Shown here: positions 1 through 7,499 of the stretch, piece after piece
Layout: every line of letters begins with the position of its first letter
Position numbering within the stretch: position 1 is the stretch's first letter
DNA from: SVTX01 sp045538195
Lineage (GTDB): Bacteria; Bacillota; Clostridia; Oscillospirales; CAG-272
DNA: 61,147 nt
Assembly: GCA_045538195.1 (NCBI GenBank)
Contig: JAZSRA010000029.1
Location: 1-61,147 of the forward strand
Direction of reading: 5' to 3'
Translations under genes and position numbers: made by a program
The notes under the pieces: model-generated
The model's database searches: none
What the model saw: only the letters and a program-made list of their open reading frames with translations
What the model was told of the DNA's origin: nothing

Positions 1-411
1 GCGTTGACTGTTGTTCTCGTAATAGTTGAGGCGGCAACCGTCCAGCTTGTAACGATTTGGTTTGCCGTGGGCTCTTTGGCAGCGGTGATTGCAAATCTTG
101 CAGGGGCAAATACAGTGTGGCAATGCGTAATATTTGTTGCGGTGTCACTTGTGGTTCTTGTTCTTACAAGGCCTTATGTAAAAAGGGCAATCGAAAAGCG
201 TGCAGTTCCCACGAATGCTGACCGATGTATCGGCAGGGAAGCGATTGTTTCAGAACAAATTGATAACCGTGCAGGTCGAGGTCAGGTGAAAATCGGCGGC
301 ATAGAATGGACGGCAAGGAGCGAGGATGACAGCATCATTGGTCCTGACGAGGTCGTAGTCGTCAAAAAAATCGAAGGCGTAAAAGTAATCGTAGAAAAAA
401 TAAAAGCTTAA
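1..411 (+). CDS. NfeD-like membrane protein, 5' end cut by the window
   Basis: The frame is open to the window edge, so the true start lies upstream; about 136 residues remain and NfeD short forms are usually slightly longer. The visible part has two hydrophobic segments (roughly residues 2-30 and 38-55) followed by a soluble C-terminal domain (about 70-135) resembling the NfeD OB-fold. NfeD proteins are membrane partners of SPFH/stomatin proteins, and the next gene, 16 bp downstream, is an SPFH protein, which supports the call. The pair probably organises membrane microdomains. What it does precisely in this organism is not shown by the sequence. Confidence 0.8.
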   Translation, partial: ALTVVLVIVEAATVQLVTIWFAVGSLAAVIANLAGANTVWQCVIFVAVSLVVLVLTRPYVKRAIEKRAVPTNADRCIGREAIVSEQIDNRAGRGQVKIGGIEWTARSEDDSIIGPDEVVVVKKIEGVKVIVEKIKA

Positions 412-427
412 GAAAGGATGAAATTAA

Positions 428-1348
428 ATGATTTGGTTTTTTATCGGTTTAGTAGTTCTTATTCTTGTTATCGTAGTAATAAACATTAAAATTGTTCCCC
501 AGTCAAAGGCTTATGTTGTTGAAAGATTGGGCGCATACCGTGATACATGGCAGACGGGACTTCATGTGAAAATCCCATTTATTGAGAGAGTTGCAAAAAT
601 TATTTCTCTTAAAGAACAGGTTGTGGATTTCCCGCCTCAGCCCGTTATCACAAAGGATAACGTAAGAATGCAGATAGATACAGTTGTGTTCTATCAGATA
701 ACCGACCCCAAGCTCTACGCTTACGGTCACGCAACTCCTATGATGGCTATTGAAAACCTGACCTCCACCACTCTCCGTAACATCATCGGTGATATGGAGC
801 TTGACGAAACGCTCACCTCCCGTGACATTATCAACGGAAAGATGCGCGCAATACTTGACGAGGCAACCGACCCCTGGGGAATCAAGGTCAGCCGTGTTGA
901 GCTTAAGAATATCATTCCTCCCAAGGAGATCCAGGACGCCATGGAAAAGCAGATGAAGGCTGAGCGTGAGAGAAGAGAAGCGATCCTGCGCGCGGAGGGT
1001 GAAAAGAACTCCAACATTCTTGTGGCAGAGGGTAGAAAGCAGTCGATGATACTTGACGCAGAGGCTGAAAAGCAGTCGAGAATACTTCGCGCCGAGGCAG
1101 AGAAGCAGTCTCAGGTGCTTAAAGCAGAGGGTGAAGCAGAGGCGATCTTGAAGATCCAGCAGGCAACCGCCGACGGTATCAGAATGATCAACGACGCAAA
1201 GCCCGGTGAGGGCGTTATCGCCATCAAGAGCCTTGAATCTCTTGAAAAGGTAGCTAACGGTCAGGCGACGAAGATAATTATTCCGTCTGAAATTCAGAAC
1301 GTGGCAGGACTTGTAGCATCCATTAAGGGTGTGGCTGAGGAGAAGTAA
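428..1348 (+). CDS. SPFH/Band 7 domain protein (slipin/QmcA-like)
   Basis: 306 residues. One N-terminal membrane segment (about 2-20) precedes an SPFH/Band 7 domain (about 25-180, with the family-like stretch YVVERLGAY near residue 30). A long charged coiled coil (about 180-245) follows, built from imperfect 11-residue repeats of the type ILxAEAEKQSR, then a C-terminal oligomerisation region. An AAAGGATG ribosome site precedes the ATG. The length fits stomatin/QmcA proteins. It forms an operon with the NfeD gene, the standard bacterial pairing for membrane-raft scaffolds. A bidirectional terminator follows at 1469-1503. Confidence 0.9.
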   Translation: MIWFFIGLVVLILVIVVINIKIVPQSKAYVVERLGAYRDTWQTGLHVKIPFIERVAKIISLKEQVVDFPPQPVITKDNVRMQIDTVVFYQITDPKLYAYGHATPMMAIENLTSTTLRNIIGDMELDETLTSRDIINGKMRAILDEATDPWGIKVSRVELKNIIPPKEIQDAMEKQMKAERERREAILRAEGEKNSNILVAEGRKQSMILDAEAEKQSRILRAEAEKQSQVLKAEGEAEAILKIQQATADGIRMINDAKPGEGVIAIKSLESLEKVANGQATKIIIPSEIQNVAGLVASIKGVAEEK

Positions 1349-1468
1349 TAGCCATTAATAAAGTTAATGATAAACAAAAAACGGAGTGAATGGTCGATGT
1401 TCTTAGCGGAGAAATCACAGATCAATTTGTTCATATCAAACGGAATTGCTGCGCAGTAAACAAATAAT

Positions 1469-1503
1469 AAGCCCCGACAGATTTCAAAGATCTGTCGGGG
1501 CTT
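1469..1503. terminator. Bidirectional intrinsic terminator
   Basis: A perfect 14-bp stem (AAGCCCCGACAGAT at 1469-1482 with its complement at 1490-1503) encloses a 7-nt loop. It sits between the convergent SPFH gene (plus) and the small membrane-protein gene (minus), so it can serve both. Confidence 0.85.
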
Positions 1504-1507
1504 TGCT

Positions 1508-1828
1508 TTACCAAAACCATGTTGATGATACCAATACGGTAAAAAATGCAAATACAATTGATAGTATTAAAGATGCAAAATTCATAATAATCGTTTTTTT
1601 ATTTTTTGCAACACATGAAAAAACGATGGCAAGAATCTGCGGGATAGCAGGGATAGGGAGGTAGAAAATGAATCCGAAACCTGCAAGATGCCAAGGAGCC
1701 CAAAGACCCAAAACATTAAATATTAAAGTGAGTATTCCTAACAACCACAGAATGCTTGAAAATATATAGCTGATAATTGTCATGATAATTGTCATGATAA
1801 TTGTTATTGTCTTTGCTGTACTTTTCAT
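1508..1828 (-). CDS. Small hypothetical membrane protein
   Basis: 106 residues, not recognised. About three hydrophobic segments (roughly residues 8-38, 42-68 and 80-105) cover nearly the whole protein. A proper AAGGAGG site lies 7 nt before the ATG and a sigma-A-like promoter lies upstream at 1900-1928, so it is probably a real gene. It stands alone between the terminator at 1469-1503 and the repeat at 1930-2128. No catalytic motif is visible and no function is proposed. Confidence 0.6.
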   Translation of the reverse strand: MKSTAKTITIIMTIIMTIISYIFSSILWLLGILTLIFNVLGLWAPWHLAGFGFIFYLPIPAIPQILAIVFSCVAKNKKTIIMNFASLILSIVFAFFTVLVSSTWFW

Positions 1829-1854
1829 AATAGTCCTCCTTTATCGCCGGTTTC

Positions 1855-1873
1855 GCCTTTGTATTACAAAGGC
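1855..1873. repeat. Perfect 19-nt palindrome in the leader of the small membrane-protein gene
   Basis: GCCTTTGTA, one T, then its exact complement. It lies between the predicted promoter (1900-1928) and the ribosome site on the minus strand, so it would be transcribed as a 5' UTR hairpin or could bind a dimeric regulator. Its role is unknown. Confidence 0.45.
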
Positions 1874-1899
1874 ATCAGGCGAAGCCCATATCCCTATTC

Positions 1900-1928
1900 A
1901 TTATATCACAAATCGGCAGAGAAAGCAA
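1900..1928 (-). promoter_or_regulatory. Putative sigma-A promoter of the small membrane-protein gene
   Basis: On the minus strand: TTGCTT (1923-1928), a 17-bp spacer, TATAAT (1900-1905). The -35 box lies directly beside the end of the fishbone repeat at 1930. Confidence 0.55.
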
Positions 1929-1929
1929 G

Positions 1930-2128
1930 AGTTATATTCCAACTTCGTCGGAGTGATATTATTGCTACCGCAATAGTGATATTGAAGCCTTACGGCTTCA
2001 GTGATATTTTATTCGCCTCCAAAACTTGCGAAGCAAATACCACTCGTCGTAAGACGAATACCACTGCGAAGCAATAGAACTCGCCGCAGGCGAATAAAAC
2101 TGCCCAACTTTCTTATGAGAAGTTGGGC
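1930..2128. repeat. Fishbone repeat, copy 1: array of small hairpins joined by pairing linkers
   Basis: This element fills most of the gene-free stretch 1829-2151. Short hairpins (for example GAAGCC-TTAC-GGCTTC and CGTCGTAAGACG) are separated by 9-nt linkers. Linkers on the left read AGTTATATT or AGTGATATT; those on the right read AATACCACT, AATAGAACT or AATAAAACT, which are near complements of the left ones. The whole can fold as a long stem with side hairpins. The last hairpin (2102-2128, GCCCAACTT arms) lies just past the stop codon of the minus-strand gene at 2152 and could act as its terminator. A second copy with the same architecture lies at 21916-22102. I know no name for this family. 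Confidence 0.8.
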
Positions 2129-2151
2129 AAGCTCCGTTTTTTGTCATTTAT

Positions 2152-3489
2152 TTATTTCTTTCTCGTATATTTTCCGTGAGAATCGTATCGATGATTATAT
2201 TTGTAGATCATCACTGCCGCCATGATCAGAACAAAAGCTATGATAGTTGCTATAAAGGCGCGGCTCTTGGTATATGATCCAATTATGTCAATGACCTTCA
2301 TTACACCGTTGATCTCGTAGTCCTCTTTGAGAATGAGATCACATTCGCCCACCTTTTCGCCGTCAACGGTGGCAATGACCTTTCCGATAACGTCTCCTGC
2401 TTTCAGCGGTGCGCGGATGTCGTCATTAAATTCTGTATGATATGAAACGCTGCCAACTCCCGCAGGAATGTAGACCACAAGGTCGTCCGCAACCAGATAC
2501 GGCGCGTCGCCAACCGTGGTAAGTCCTATCTTGGTGGTGCCGAGCTGCGCTCCCTTGGTGAAGATAACTTTGTTGTCATAGGTCTTGCAAGCCCATTTTG
2601 CGACTGAATTTACGTCGTCATAAGCGAATATCTCGCTTCCGTCCTCGCTTTCCTTGCCGTGGAGCAGCACGCAGATATAGTCAACGTCGCCGCCCACACT
2701 GTCGCTGTCGCGGACGAGAGTGACTATACTCCAGCCTCCAGCCTCCCCCGAATATCCCGCGTTCATTCCGAGACAGTTTGAGTTGTGATATTTGGGGTTT
2801 GACGCTGACGAAACGAGGTAATTTCGATTGTAAAAGTTTCTTTCCGAGGAGAGATTAGTAGACGCTACCGTGTGCTTGATAGCCGAGCAGATCTCCATAT
2901 AAAGCTGATTTTCGGATGCCGCAAGAGCTATCTTCAAAACGTTATACGCAGTAGTGGTCATAGCGTCGTTGTCGGGGTATCCCAAGGGATTGGTGTAGGT
3001 GGTGTCCTTTGCGCCAAGCTCCAAAGCTTTGGCGTTCATCATCTCCACAAATCCTTGACTATTTCCTCCACAAATATTAGCGATAACGTAAGCCGCGTCG
3101 TTGTATGAGCCGCAGATCGCGCCGTAAAGCAGGTCGCGTATCTTGATCCTCTCGCCGTCCTTCAGCTTCATGCTATATCCAGACGCGCCTTTCAACATAT
3201 CATCGGTTATGGTTACGGTCTCGTCGAGCCTGTCGGCAAGCGTCTCACACGCCACAAGCCCCATCGTTATCTTGGCACTCGTGGAGGTGTTGAGAATTGC
3301 GTAACCGTTTTTTTCAATAACGTATTTTTCGTGGGTCTTGTCGTAAAGCACCAGAGCCTCGCAGTTGACCGCCTCGGGAGGCTCGATCGATGCGGCAGAG
3401 ACGGGAAGTGCCGACAGAACCGTAATAAATAAGAACAGGAGCGCCGATGCTATCATCAAACGGCGCTTCGTTTTTTCTGTGCGCTGCAT
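2152..3489 (-). CDS. Peptidase S11 (D-Ala-D-Ala carboxypeptidase)-like protein with altered active-site motifs
   Basis: 445 residues from the ATG at 3489, chosen because AGGAG lies 6 nt upstream; a TTG at 3495 would leave no spacing. It has a signal peptide (about 1-33), an S11 penicillin-binding domain (about 36-290), a beta-rich C-terminal domain and a final membrane anchor (about 408-430), the DacA/DacF layout. The SxN motif (SYN) is intact. At the nucleophile motif, normally S-x-x-K, the residue three before the lysine is threonine (TSAK), and the KTG motif reads NAG (GMNAGYSGEAG). It may therefore be a non-catalytic peptidoglycan-binding relative. It is the last gene of the ireB-ribF operon. 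Confidence 0.85.
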   Translation of the reverse strand: MQRTEKTKRRLMIASALLFLFITVLSALPVSAASIEPPEAVNCEALVLYDKTHEKYVIEKNGYAILNTSTSAKITMGLVACETLADRLDETVTITDDMLKGASGYSMKLKDGERIKIRDLLYGAICGSYNDAAYVIANICGGNSQGFVEMMNAKALELGAKDTTYTNPLGYPDNDAMTTTAYNVLKIALAASENQLYMEICSAIKHTVASTNLSSERNFYNRNYLVSSASNPKYHNSNCLGMNAGYSGEAGGWSIVTLVRDSDSVGGDVDYICVLLHGKESEDGSEIFAYDDVNSVAKWACKTYDNKVIFTKGAQLGTTKIGLTTVGDAPYLVADDLVVYIPAGVGSVSYHTEFNDDIRAPLKAGDVIGKVIATVDGEKVGECDLILKEDYEINGVMKVIDIIGSYTKSRAFIATIIAFVLIMAAVMIYKYNHRYDSHGKYTRKK

Positions 3490-3516
3490 TGGCAACTCCT
3501 TTCTAAAATTCTTATA

Positions 3517-4476
3517 TCAAATAATGTCCGACGCTTCAAAAATCCTCAATGCGTTTTCCGCGTCAATTGCTATCTGACGTCGAAGCTCGTCCACCGAGGA
3601 AAACTTCCTTTCCTCGCGAAGGTAGGCGCAAAACTCTACTTTGAGAGCCTGACCGTAAATATCACCGTTGAAATTGCAAATATAGGTCTCGCAGTTTACG
3701 TCGTGCAGGTCGCTTCCGTCGGTAATAGTCGGTCGGATGCCCACGTTGGAGACGCCGATATGACGCTTGCCGTCCTCGGTGTAGCAGAGAGTAGCGTAGA
3801 TGCCGTGCTTGGGGGTGATGATGCCCTTGGGGAAGGTCTGGTTTGCGGTGGGAAAGCCGAGAGAGTGGCCGAGATGCTTGCCCGATACAACGGGTGCGGA
3901 AAGACTGACAGTCTGACCAAGCATAGCCTTAGCGATCTCAAGCTCTCCGCTCAATATATGCTGACGGATAGCCGACGAGCTGACCGTTTCTCCGAACATG
4001 GTTATCTCGGGAACGACGGCGACATGATCCTCGCCAAATCGCTCTTTAAGCAGAGAGTGAGTGCCGAGACCGAGATGACCGAAGCGGTGATTGAAGCCGC
4101 AGACGGCTCCGATGCAGCCCAGCTTGTCCCCAAGTATTTTGTCAGCAAAATCCTCGGCGCTGACCGAGGAAAGCTCTCTGAAATTTCCGATCGCCACAAA
4201 ATCGACGCCCGTGCCGAGTATTCTTTCAATCTTCTCGTCAAGAGAGCAGAGCATAGGCGTTTTTTTGTTGCCCAAGACGTTGACGGGCAGCTCCGAAAAG
4301 CACCACGCACCAACCTGCGACGCGCCAAGTCTTTTTCCCAGCGCCAAGGCTTCTTTGAAGATCGCCTTGTGAGCTACGTGAACGCCGTCAAAGGTTCCGA
4401 GGGCGATCACACATCCGCCCCGAGGCAGGGCAGAGACGACACCCTCAGCGGTTACTATATAAAACTGTTCCGTCAT
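3517..4476 (-). CDS. ribF: Bifunctional riboflavin kinase / FMN adenylyltransferase
   Basis: 319 residues, the normal RibF length. It makes FMN from riboflavin and ATP, then FAD from FMN and ATP, in the cytosol. The N-terminal adenylyltransferase half carries GTFDGVHVAH, the family's HxGH-type site with Ala in place of the usual Gly. The flavokinase half begins near residue 185, with GFPTAN around 210 and NVGIRPTI around 245. It starts 2 nt after the ireB stop, so the two are co-transcribed and probably translationally coupled. The S11-like gene follows 27 bp downstream. Confidence 0.95.
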   Translation of the reverse strand: MTEQFYIVTAEGVVSALPRGGCVIALGTFDGVHVAHKAIFKEALALGKRLGASQVGAWCFSELPVNVLGNKKTPMLCSLDEKIERILGTGVDFVAIGNFRELSSVSAEDFADKILGDKLGCIGAVCGFNHRFGHLGLGTHSLLKERFGEDHVAVVPEITMFGETVSSSAIRQHILSGELEIAKAMLGQTVSLSAPVVSGKHLGHSLGFPTANQTFPKGIITPKHGIYATLCYTEDGKRHIGVSNVGIRPTITDGSDLHDVNCETYICNFNGDIYGQALKVEFCAYLREERKFSSVDELRRQIAIDAENALRIFEASDII

Positions 4477-4478
4477 TG

Positions 4479-4784
4479 TCAGCTGTTCTTTTCCTCAAAT
4501 TCTTTGTCGATAGCCTCGATGTAAAGTGCCACCATCTGTTCAAGAAGCTCGTCGCGGTCAAGCTTTCCGATGAGCGTGCGCGCGCTTTTGTAGTTGGTGA
4601 TATGTGTAGGGTCCTCGGAGACGAGATAGCCTACGATCTGGGACGTGGGGTTATATCCGCCCTCTTTGATCGCACGGCAGATCTTGTAAAAAAGCTCCTT
4701 TGGGTCGGAGTTTTCCTCGGGGGTTTCGATCACAGGTTTGGAATTGGTCTTGATCAAAATTCTTTCGTTATTGTTGAGTATCAT
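4479..4784 (-). CDS. ireB: IreB family regulatory phosphoprotein (UPF0297)
   Basis: 101 residues; the central stretch GGYNPTSQIVGYLVSEDP is the UPF0297 signature. In Enterococcus, IreB is a small dimeric target of the Ser/Thr kinase IreK and affects envelope stress and cephalosporin tolerance. The N-terminal extension here (about 20 residues, with several Thr and Ser) is somewhat longer than usual. First gene of an operon with ribF and the S11-like gene, driven by the consensus promoter at 4827-4855. Confidence 0.9.
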   Translation of the reverse strand: MILNNNERILIKTNSKPVIETPEENSDPKELFYKICRAIKEGGYNPTSQIVGYLVSEDPTHITNYKSARTLIGKLDRDELLEQMVALYIEAIDKEFEEKNS

Positions 4785-4826
4785 GCTTGTCCTTTAAATA
4801 TAAATATTAATATTATTAATATAAAC

Positions 4827-4855
4827 ATTATATATCACCGCCTAACGATTGTCAA
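4827..4855 (-). promoter_or_regulatory. Consensus sigma-A promoter of the ireB operon
   Basis: On the minus strand: TTGACA (4850-4855), 17-bp spacer, TATAAT (4827-4832), followed by an AT-rich leader before the ireB start at 4784. Confidence 0.85.
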
Positions 4856-4930
4856 GCAAATTTACAAAAAATACAAATATTCTTTTCCCATGGGACATAA
4901 ATTTTTACTGACGGAGGAAGGGGAGACGCA

Positions 4931-5575
4931 GTGAAAAAGATACGGTTTGGAATAGGCGGAATTTTGATGATAGCCGCCATGCTGATCTCGGATAGCTGGG
5001 CGGTGCTGGGAGTATATCTTTTTGCCGCACTGCTGCACGAGCTGGGGCATCTTGTGGCGGCAAAGGCATTGAAGATCAGGGTAAAGGAGATAAAATTCGG
5101 TTTTTCAGGTGTCAGGATAGTCACCGACGAGAGACTGACGTCCTACAAAAACGAAATAATATTGGCTATGTCGGGCCCTCTTGTAAATATAGCGATCTTT
5201 TGCTCTGTGTGGGCGGTGTTCTCGCTTTTCAGAGAGGGAGGCGAGGGGATGCTAACCTCACTTGACGCATTTTTGTTTTCGTCAGAGCTTGACAAGTGGG
5301 GAATATTGGCATTTTTGGCGCTTTCCTCCCTGATACAAGCGATATTGAACCTTATGCCAGTCAAGACCTTTGACGGAGGGCGAATACTCTCCTGTGCCGC
5401 GGCACAGCTTTTCGGCGACCGCGCCTCGGAGTGGATACTGTCGGTGACCTCGGCATTTTCGGCGCTCATTTTGTGGATATTGGCGCTCTATCTCATGCTG
5501 AAGGTTGGGGAAGGACTTGGGATCTACGTCTTTGCCGCCTGCATCTTTGGGGGAATTGCCGCAGGGGAGAGATGA
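4931..5575 (+). CDS. M50 family intramembrane zinc metalloprotease (SpoIVFB-like)
   Basis: 214 residues beginning with GTG, preceded by a purine-rich ribosome site (GGAGG, then GGGGAG). Around residues 36-40 is the zinc site HELGH, and near residue 148 is the second motif, LMPVKTFDGGRIL, whose Asp is the third zinc ligand. Five to six membrane segments surround them. Such proteases cut membrane-bound partners such as pro-sigma or anti-sigma factors. No partner gene is adjacent, so the substrate is unknown. The stop codon lies inside a 17-bp tandem duplication (5565-5581 and 5582-5598). Confidence 0.85.
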   Translation: MKKIRFGIGGILMIAAMLISDSWAVLGVYLFAALLHELGHLVAAKALKIRVKEIKFGFSGVRIVTDERLTSYKNEIILAMSGPLVNIAIFCSVWAVFSLFREGGEGMLTSLDAFLFSSELDKWGILAFLALSSLIQAILNLMPVKTFDGGRILSCAAAQLFGDRASEWILSVTSAFSALILWILALYLMLKVGEGLGIYVFAACIFGGIAAGER

Positions 5576-5598
5576 AAGCAAGGGAGAGATGAAAGCAA
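5565..5598 (+). repeat. 17-bp tandem duplication over the M50 stop codon
   Basis: GGGAGAGATGAAAGCAA occurs twice back to back. The first copy contains the TGA stop of the M50 gene; the second supplies the left arm of the terminator at 5592-5622. It looks like a recent slippage event. Confidence 0.8.
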
Positions 5599-5622
5599 GG
5601 AAGAACGAGCGTTGCTTTTATT
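5592..5622 (+). terminator. Weak intrinsic terminator after the M50 gene
   Basis: AAAGCAA (5592-5598) can pair with TTGCTTT (5612-5618), followed by a T-rich run (TATTACTCTTATT). The stem is short, so efficiency is uncertain. Confidence 0.5.
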
Positions 5623-5650
5623 ACTCTTATTACTCTTTTTTAAAAACCTC

Positions 5651-5679
5651 TTTACAAATTCGCTTATATGTGTTATAAT
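5651..5679 (+). promoter_or_regulatory. Sigma-A promoter of the structured leader
   Basis: TTTACA (5651-5656), 17-bp spacer, TATAAT (5674-5679). The predicted start at about 5686 coincides with the first base of the long inverted repeat, so the transcript would begin with the hairpin. Confidence 0.85.
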
Positions 5680-5685
5680 GACTAT

Positions 5686-5852
5686 ACCACACTAATCAAA
5701 TATCCAATATCCGAGAGGGTGTATTTTTTGTTTTGGCAAAAATGCATACTCCCCTTTTCTGCATCCCTTGTGATATTGGAAAAGATTAGTGTGGTAGCTA
5801 TCGGAGCTATGCGTTTTTCGTGCGTAGCTTCGGCTGCGCACTTTTTATTTTT
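5686..5852 (+). ncRNA. Candidate attenuator or riboswitch-like leader RNA
   Basis: A 110-nt hairpin opens the transcript: a 12-bp perfect stem (ACCACACTAATC 5686-5697 with 5784-5795), an 8-bp stem (5704-5711 with 5772-5779) and a weaker inner helix. Then CGGAGCTATGCG (5802-5813) can pair over 12 positions, including G-U pairs, with 5821-5832. The alternative is a 9-bp terminator stem (5820-5828 with 5833-5841) closed by a UUCG tetraloop and followed by TTTTTATTTTT. The two folds share 5821-5832 and exclude each other, the hallmark of transcription attenuation. It matches no riboswitch class I recognise. Confidence 0.7.
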
Positions 5853-5865
5853 GGAGGACAGAGAA

Positions 5866-6129
5866 ATGAAACCAACCTTGACGGAATTATGGAACAGCAA
5901 CATTCATCCCATAAGCGATGCGGATAAGCTATTGGAAAACAATCGCGAGCTTACAGGTTACATTGACCATCATTTTAAAAAGCTTGACGCCGTTCTGGAC
6001 AAAAAAGGCAAGGAAACGCTAAAAACGCTCACTGAATGCTACGACGAGCTTTTATCTCTTGAATGTGAAGCGGCGTTTATCGAGGGCTTTTCCCTCGCCA
6101 CGAAAATTCTGACCGAAGCGGTCACTTAA
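5866..6129 (+). CDS. Small DUF6809-like protein of unknown function
   Basis: 87 residues, all predicted helical and soluble. The opening (LTELWNSNIHP) and ending (FIEGFSLATKILTEAV) resemble the DUF6809 family of small clostridial proteins, whose function is unknown. The start is supported by GGAGG 8 nt upstream. Its expression should depend on read-through of the attenuator at 5686-5852. The frame is also open upstream into the leader (GTG at 5721), but the strong ribosome site favours the ATG. A terminator follows at 6150-6193. Confidence 0.7.
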   Translation: MKPTLTELWNSNIHPISDADKLLENNRELTGYIDHHFKKLDAVLDKKGKETLKTLTECYDELLSLECEAAFIEGFSLATKILTEAVT

Positions 6130-6149
6130 AGCGGATTTAAAACTAAATC

Positions 6150-6193
6150 AAAAAAGGCAACGCCGTCTGTTTTGCAGGTTTAGTTGCCTTTTG
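6150..6193 (+). terminator. Intrinsic terminator after the DUF6809-like gene
   Basis: AAAAGGCAAC (6152-6161) pairs with GTTGCCTTTT (6183-6192) and is followed by a T-rich run. Between this and 6284 I see nothing else. Confidence 0.75.
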
Positions 6194-6284
6194 TATTTGA
6201 GTGTTTAAAATTTTGATTTGTAGGGATGTTGTAAATCTAAATGGCGGTGAAATCGATTATATAGCCGCGTCAAGCCTATGAAAA

Positions 6285-6495
6285 TCAAATTTTCGAAATT
6301 TTCGTGATTCTCTCGGCACACTCTGTCAGAAATTTTTCCTCCCCAAGCTCATCAGAAAGATGCTTATAGCTTGCAAAATCGGCATCGTGACTGTTGACGA
6401 AAAAGCAATCAAAACCGTGAGCCTTTATTTTTTTGAGCGTTTCGCATATATCGCAGCCATTGAGCAGTCGCGCTAACGCCAAGTTTTCTTTTCAT
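6285..6495 (-). pseudogene. Possible frameshifted small gene or gene remnant
   Basis: A 65-codon frame (6285-6482) has balanced composition (DICETLKKIKAHGFDCFF near its start) but no ribosome site and only a TTG start. An ATG with an AGGAA site sits just upstream at 6495 in another frame, giving MKRKL before going out of register. A single-base indel near 6482 would join them into a 69-residue protein. I do not recognise the family. It may also be a spurious frame. Confidence 0.3.
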
Positions 6496-6545
6496 GGTAA
6501 TATGTTCCTTCCCTTTATAGCAAAAGAGTTTTCGTAATGGCTTGC

Positions 6546-7499
6546 TTAATTTGACTGAACCTTTTCCTGAAGTTCAATGTAATGATCAAGCACATCTGCT
6601 CTGTCGGGAGCTTTTTTGCCGTTCTTTATCTCGCGAAAGAAGAACTCGGGATCGCCAAGTGTCTGTTCGGGAAAGTAGTAGGGGCAGGTGGTGGGATCCT
6701 CGTATCTTTCATACTGACCACCGCAAAGACCCGCATGGTCCTCGCCGCCCGAGACGAAAAGATCGTATTTCCGAGCCACCTTCAAGGCATCAAGCTCCTG
6801 ACCCACTTCGCGAACATCTGCGTGCCAACATTCAAGACCTACGATGCCCATTTTCATCAGAGCCTCGATGTGATGAAGCTGATTTGCGGGGTGAGCGACA
6901 AGTGCCATTCCGCCCGCATCGCCAATAAGCTTTACAGTGTCCTCTGCCTGCATAAAGTCATAAGACTTTTTGGGAACGATATGTCGGCGGTCACGGAAAA
7001 GAGTATCAAACCAATCGGGATATTCGACGTCGGTAATAAGCTCTTTATCCTTCATGGCTCTGAAAACATGCTCGTTGCAGAGCCAGCAGATGCGGTCGTT
7101 GTATGAAATCACATCTTCCCAAGTGATGCCTTTGATAGAACCTTCGCTTACGGCGAGATCGAAAAGGAATTTGGTTTCAAAGGTCTGGCGTAGGCTTAAT
7201 TCCTCAAGATATGTTTTCATTTTGGGATATTTGGGATCAAAATTGAAGCCGACGATGTGAAATACCGAGTTCAGAGCGGTGCAGGGAGAGGTAAATTCCG
7301 CACCGAAAACCCATTCCATACCTGCTTTTTCGCAAGCGATGCGAGTAGGCTCACAGGCGGATATAGTGTCGTGATCTGTTATTGCAAATGCGCCAAATCC
7401 CTCTTTTTTAGCGATGGCGACTATTTCCTCGGGAGTGTAAACTCCGTCGGAGTGGGTGGAGTGGTTGTGGAGATTGGCGTATTGCTTGATGGGGTTCAT
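6546..7499 (-). CDS. PHP domain metal-dependent phosphoesterase
   Basis: 317 residues from the ATG at 7499, chosen because AAGGAGG lies 6 nt upstream; the longer ATG at 7550 lacks such a site. The N-terminal PHP motifs are clear: LHNHSTHSDG, then AITDHDT, then GAEFTS. Later metal ligands are in LVAHPANQ and in GGEDHAG. The family includes 3',5'-nucleoside bisphosphate phosphatases and histidinol phosphatases; substrate specificity cannot be set from sequence. It stands alone between the possible remnant and the glnA terminator. Confidence 0.85.
   Translation of the reverse strand: MNPIKQYANLHNHSTHSDGVYTPEEIVAIAKKEGFGAFAITDHDTISACEPTRIACEKAGMEWVFGAEFTSPCTALNSVFHIVGFNFDPKYPKMKTYLEELSLRQTFETKFLFDLAVSEGSIKGITWEDVISYNDRICWLCNEHVFRAMKDKELITDVEYPDWFDTLFRDRRHIVPKKSYDFMQAEDTVKLIGDAGGMALVAHPANQLHHIEALMKMGIVGLECWHADVREVGQELDALKVARKYDLFVSGGEDHAGLCGGQYERYEDPTTCPYYFPEQTLGDPEFFFREIKNGKKAPDRADVLDHYIELQEKVQSN

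Noticed and set aside
1930..2128. CRISPR array, suggested by regularly spaced short repeats
   Set aside because: The units are hairpins of differing sequence joined by 9-nt linkers, with no long identical repeats, no unique spacers and no cas genes.
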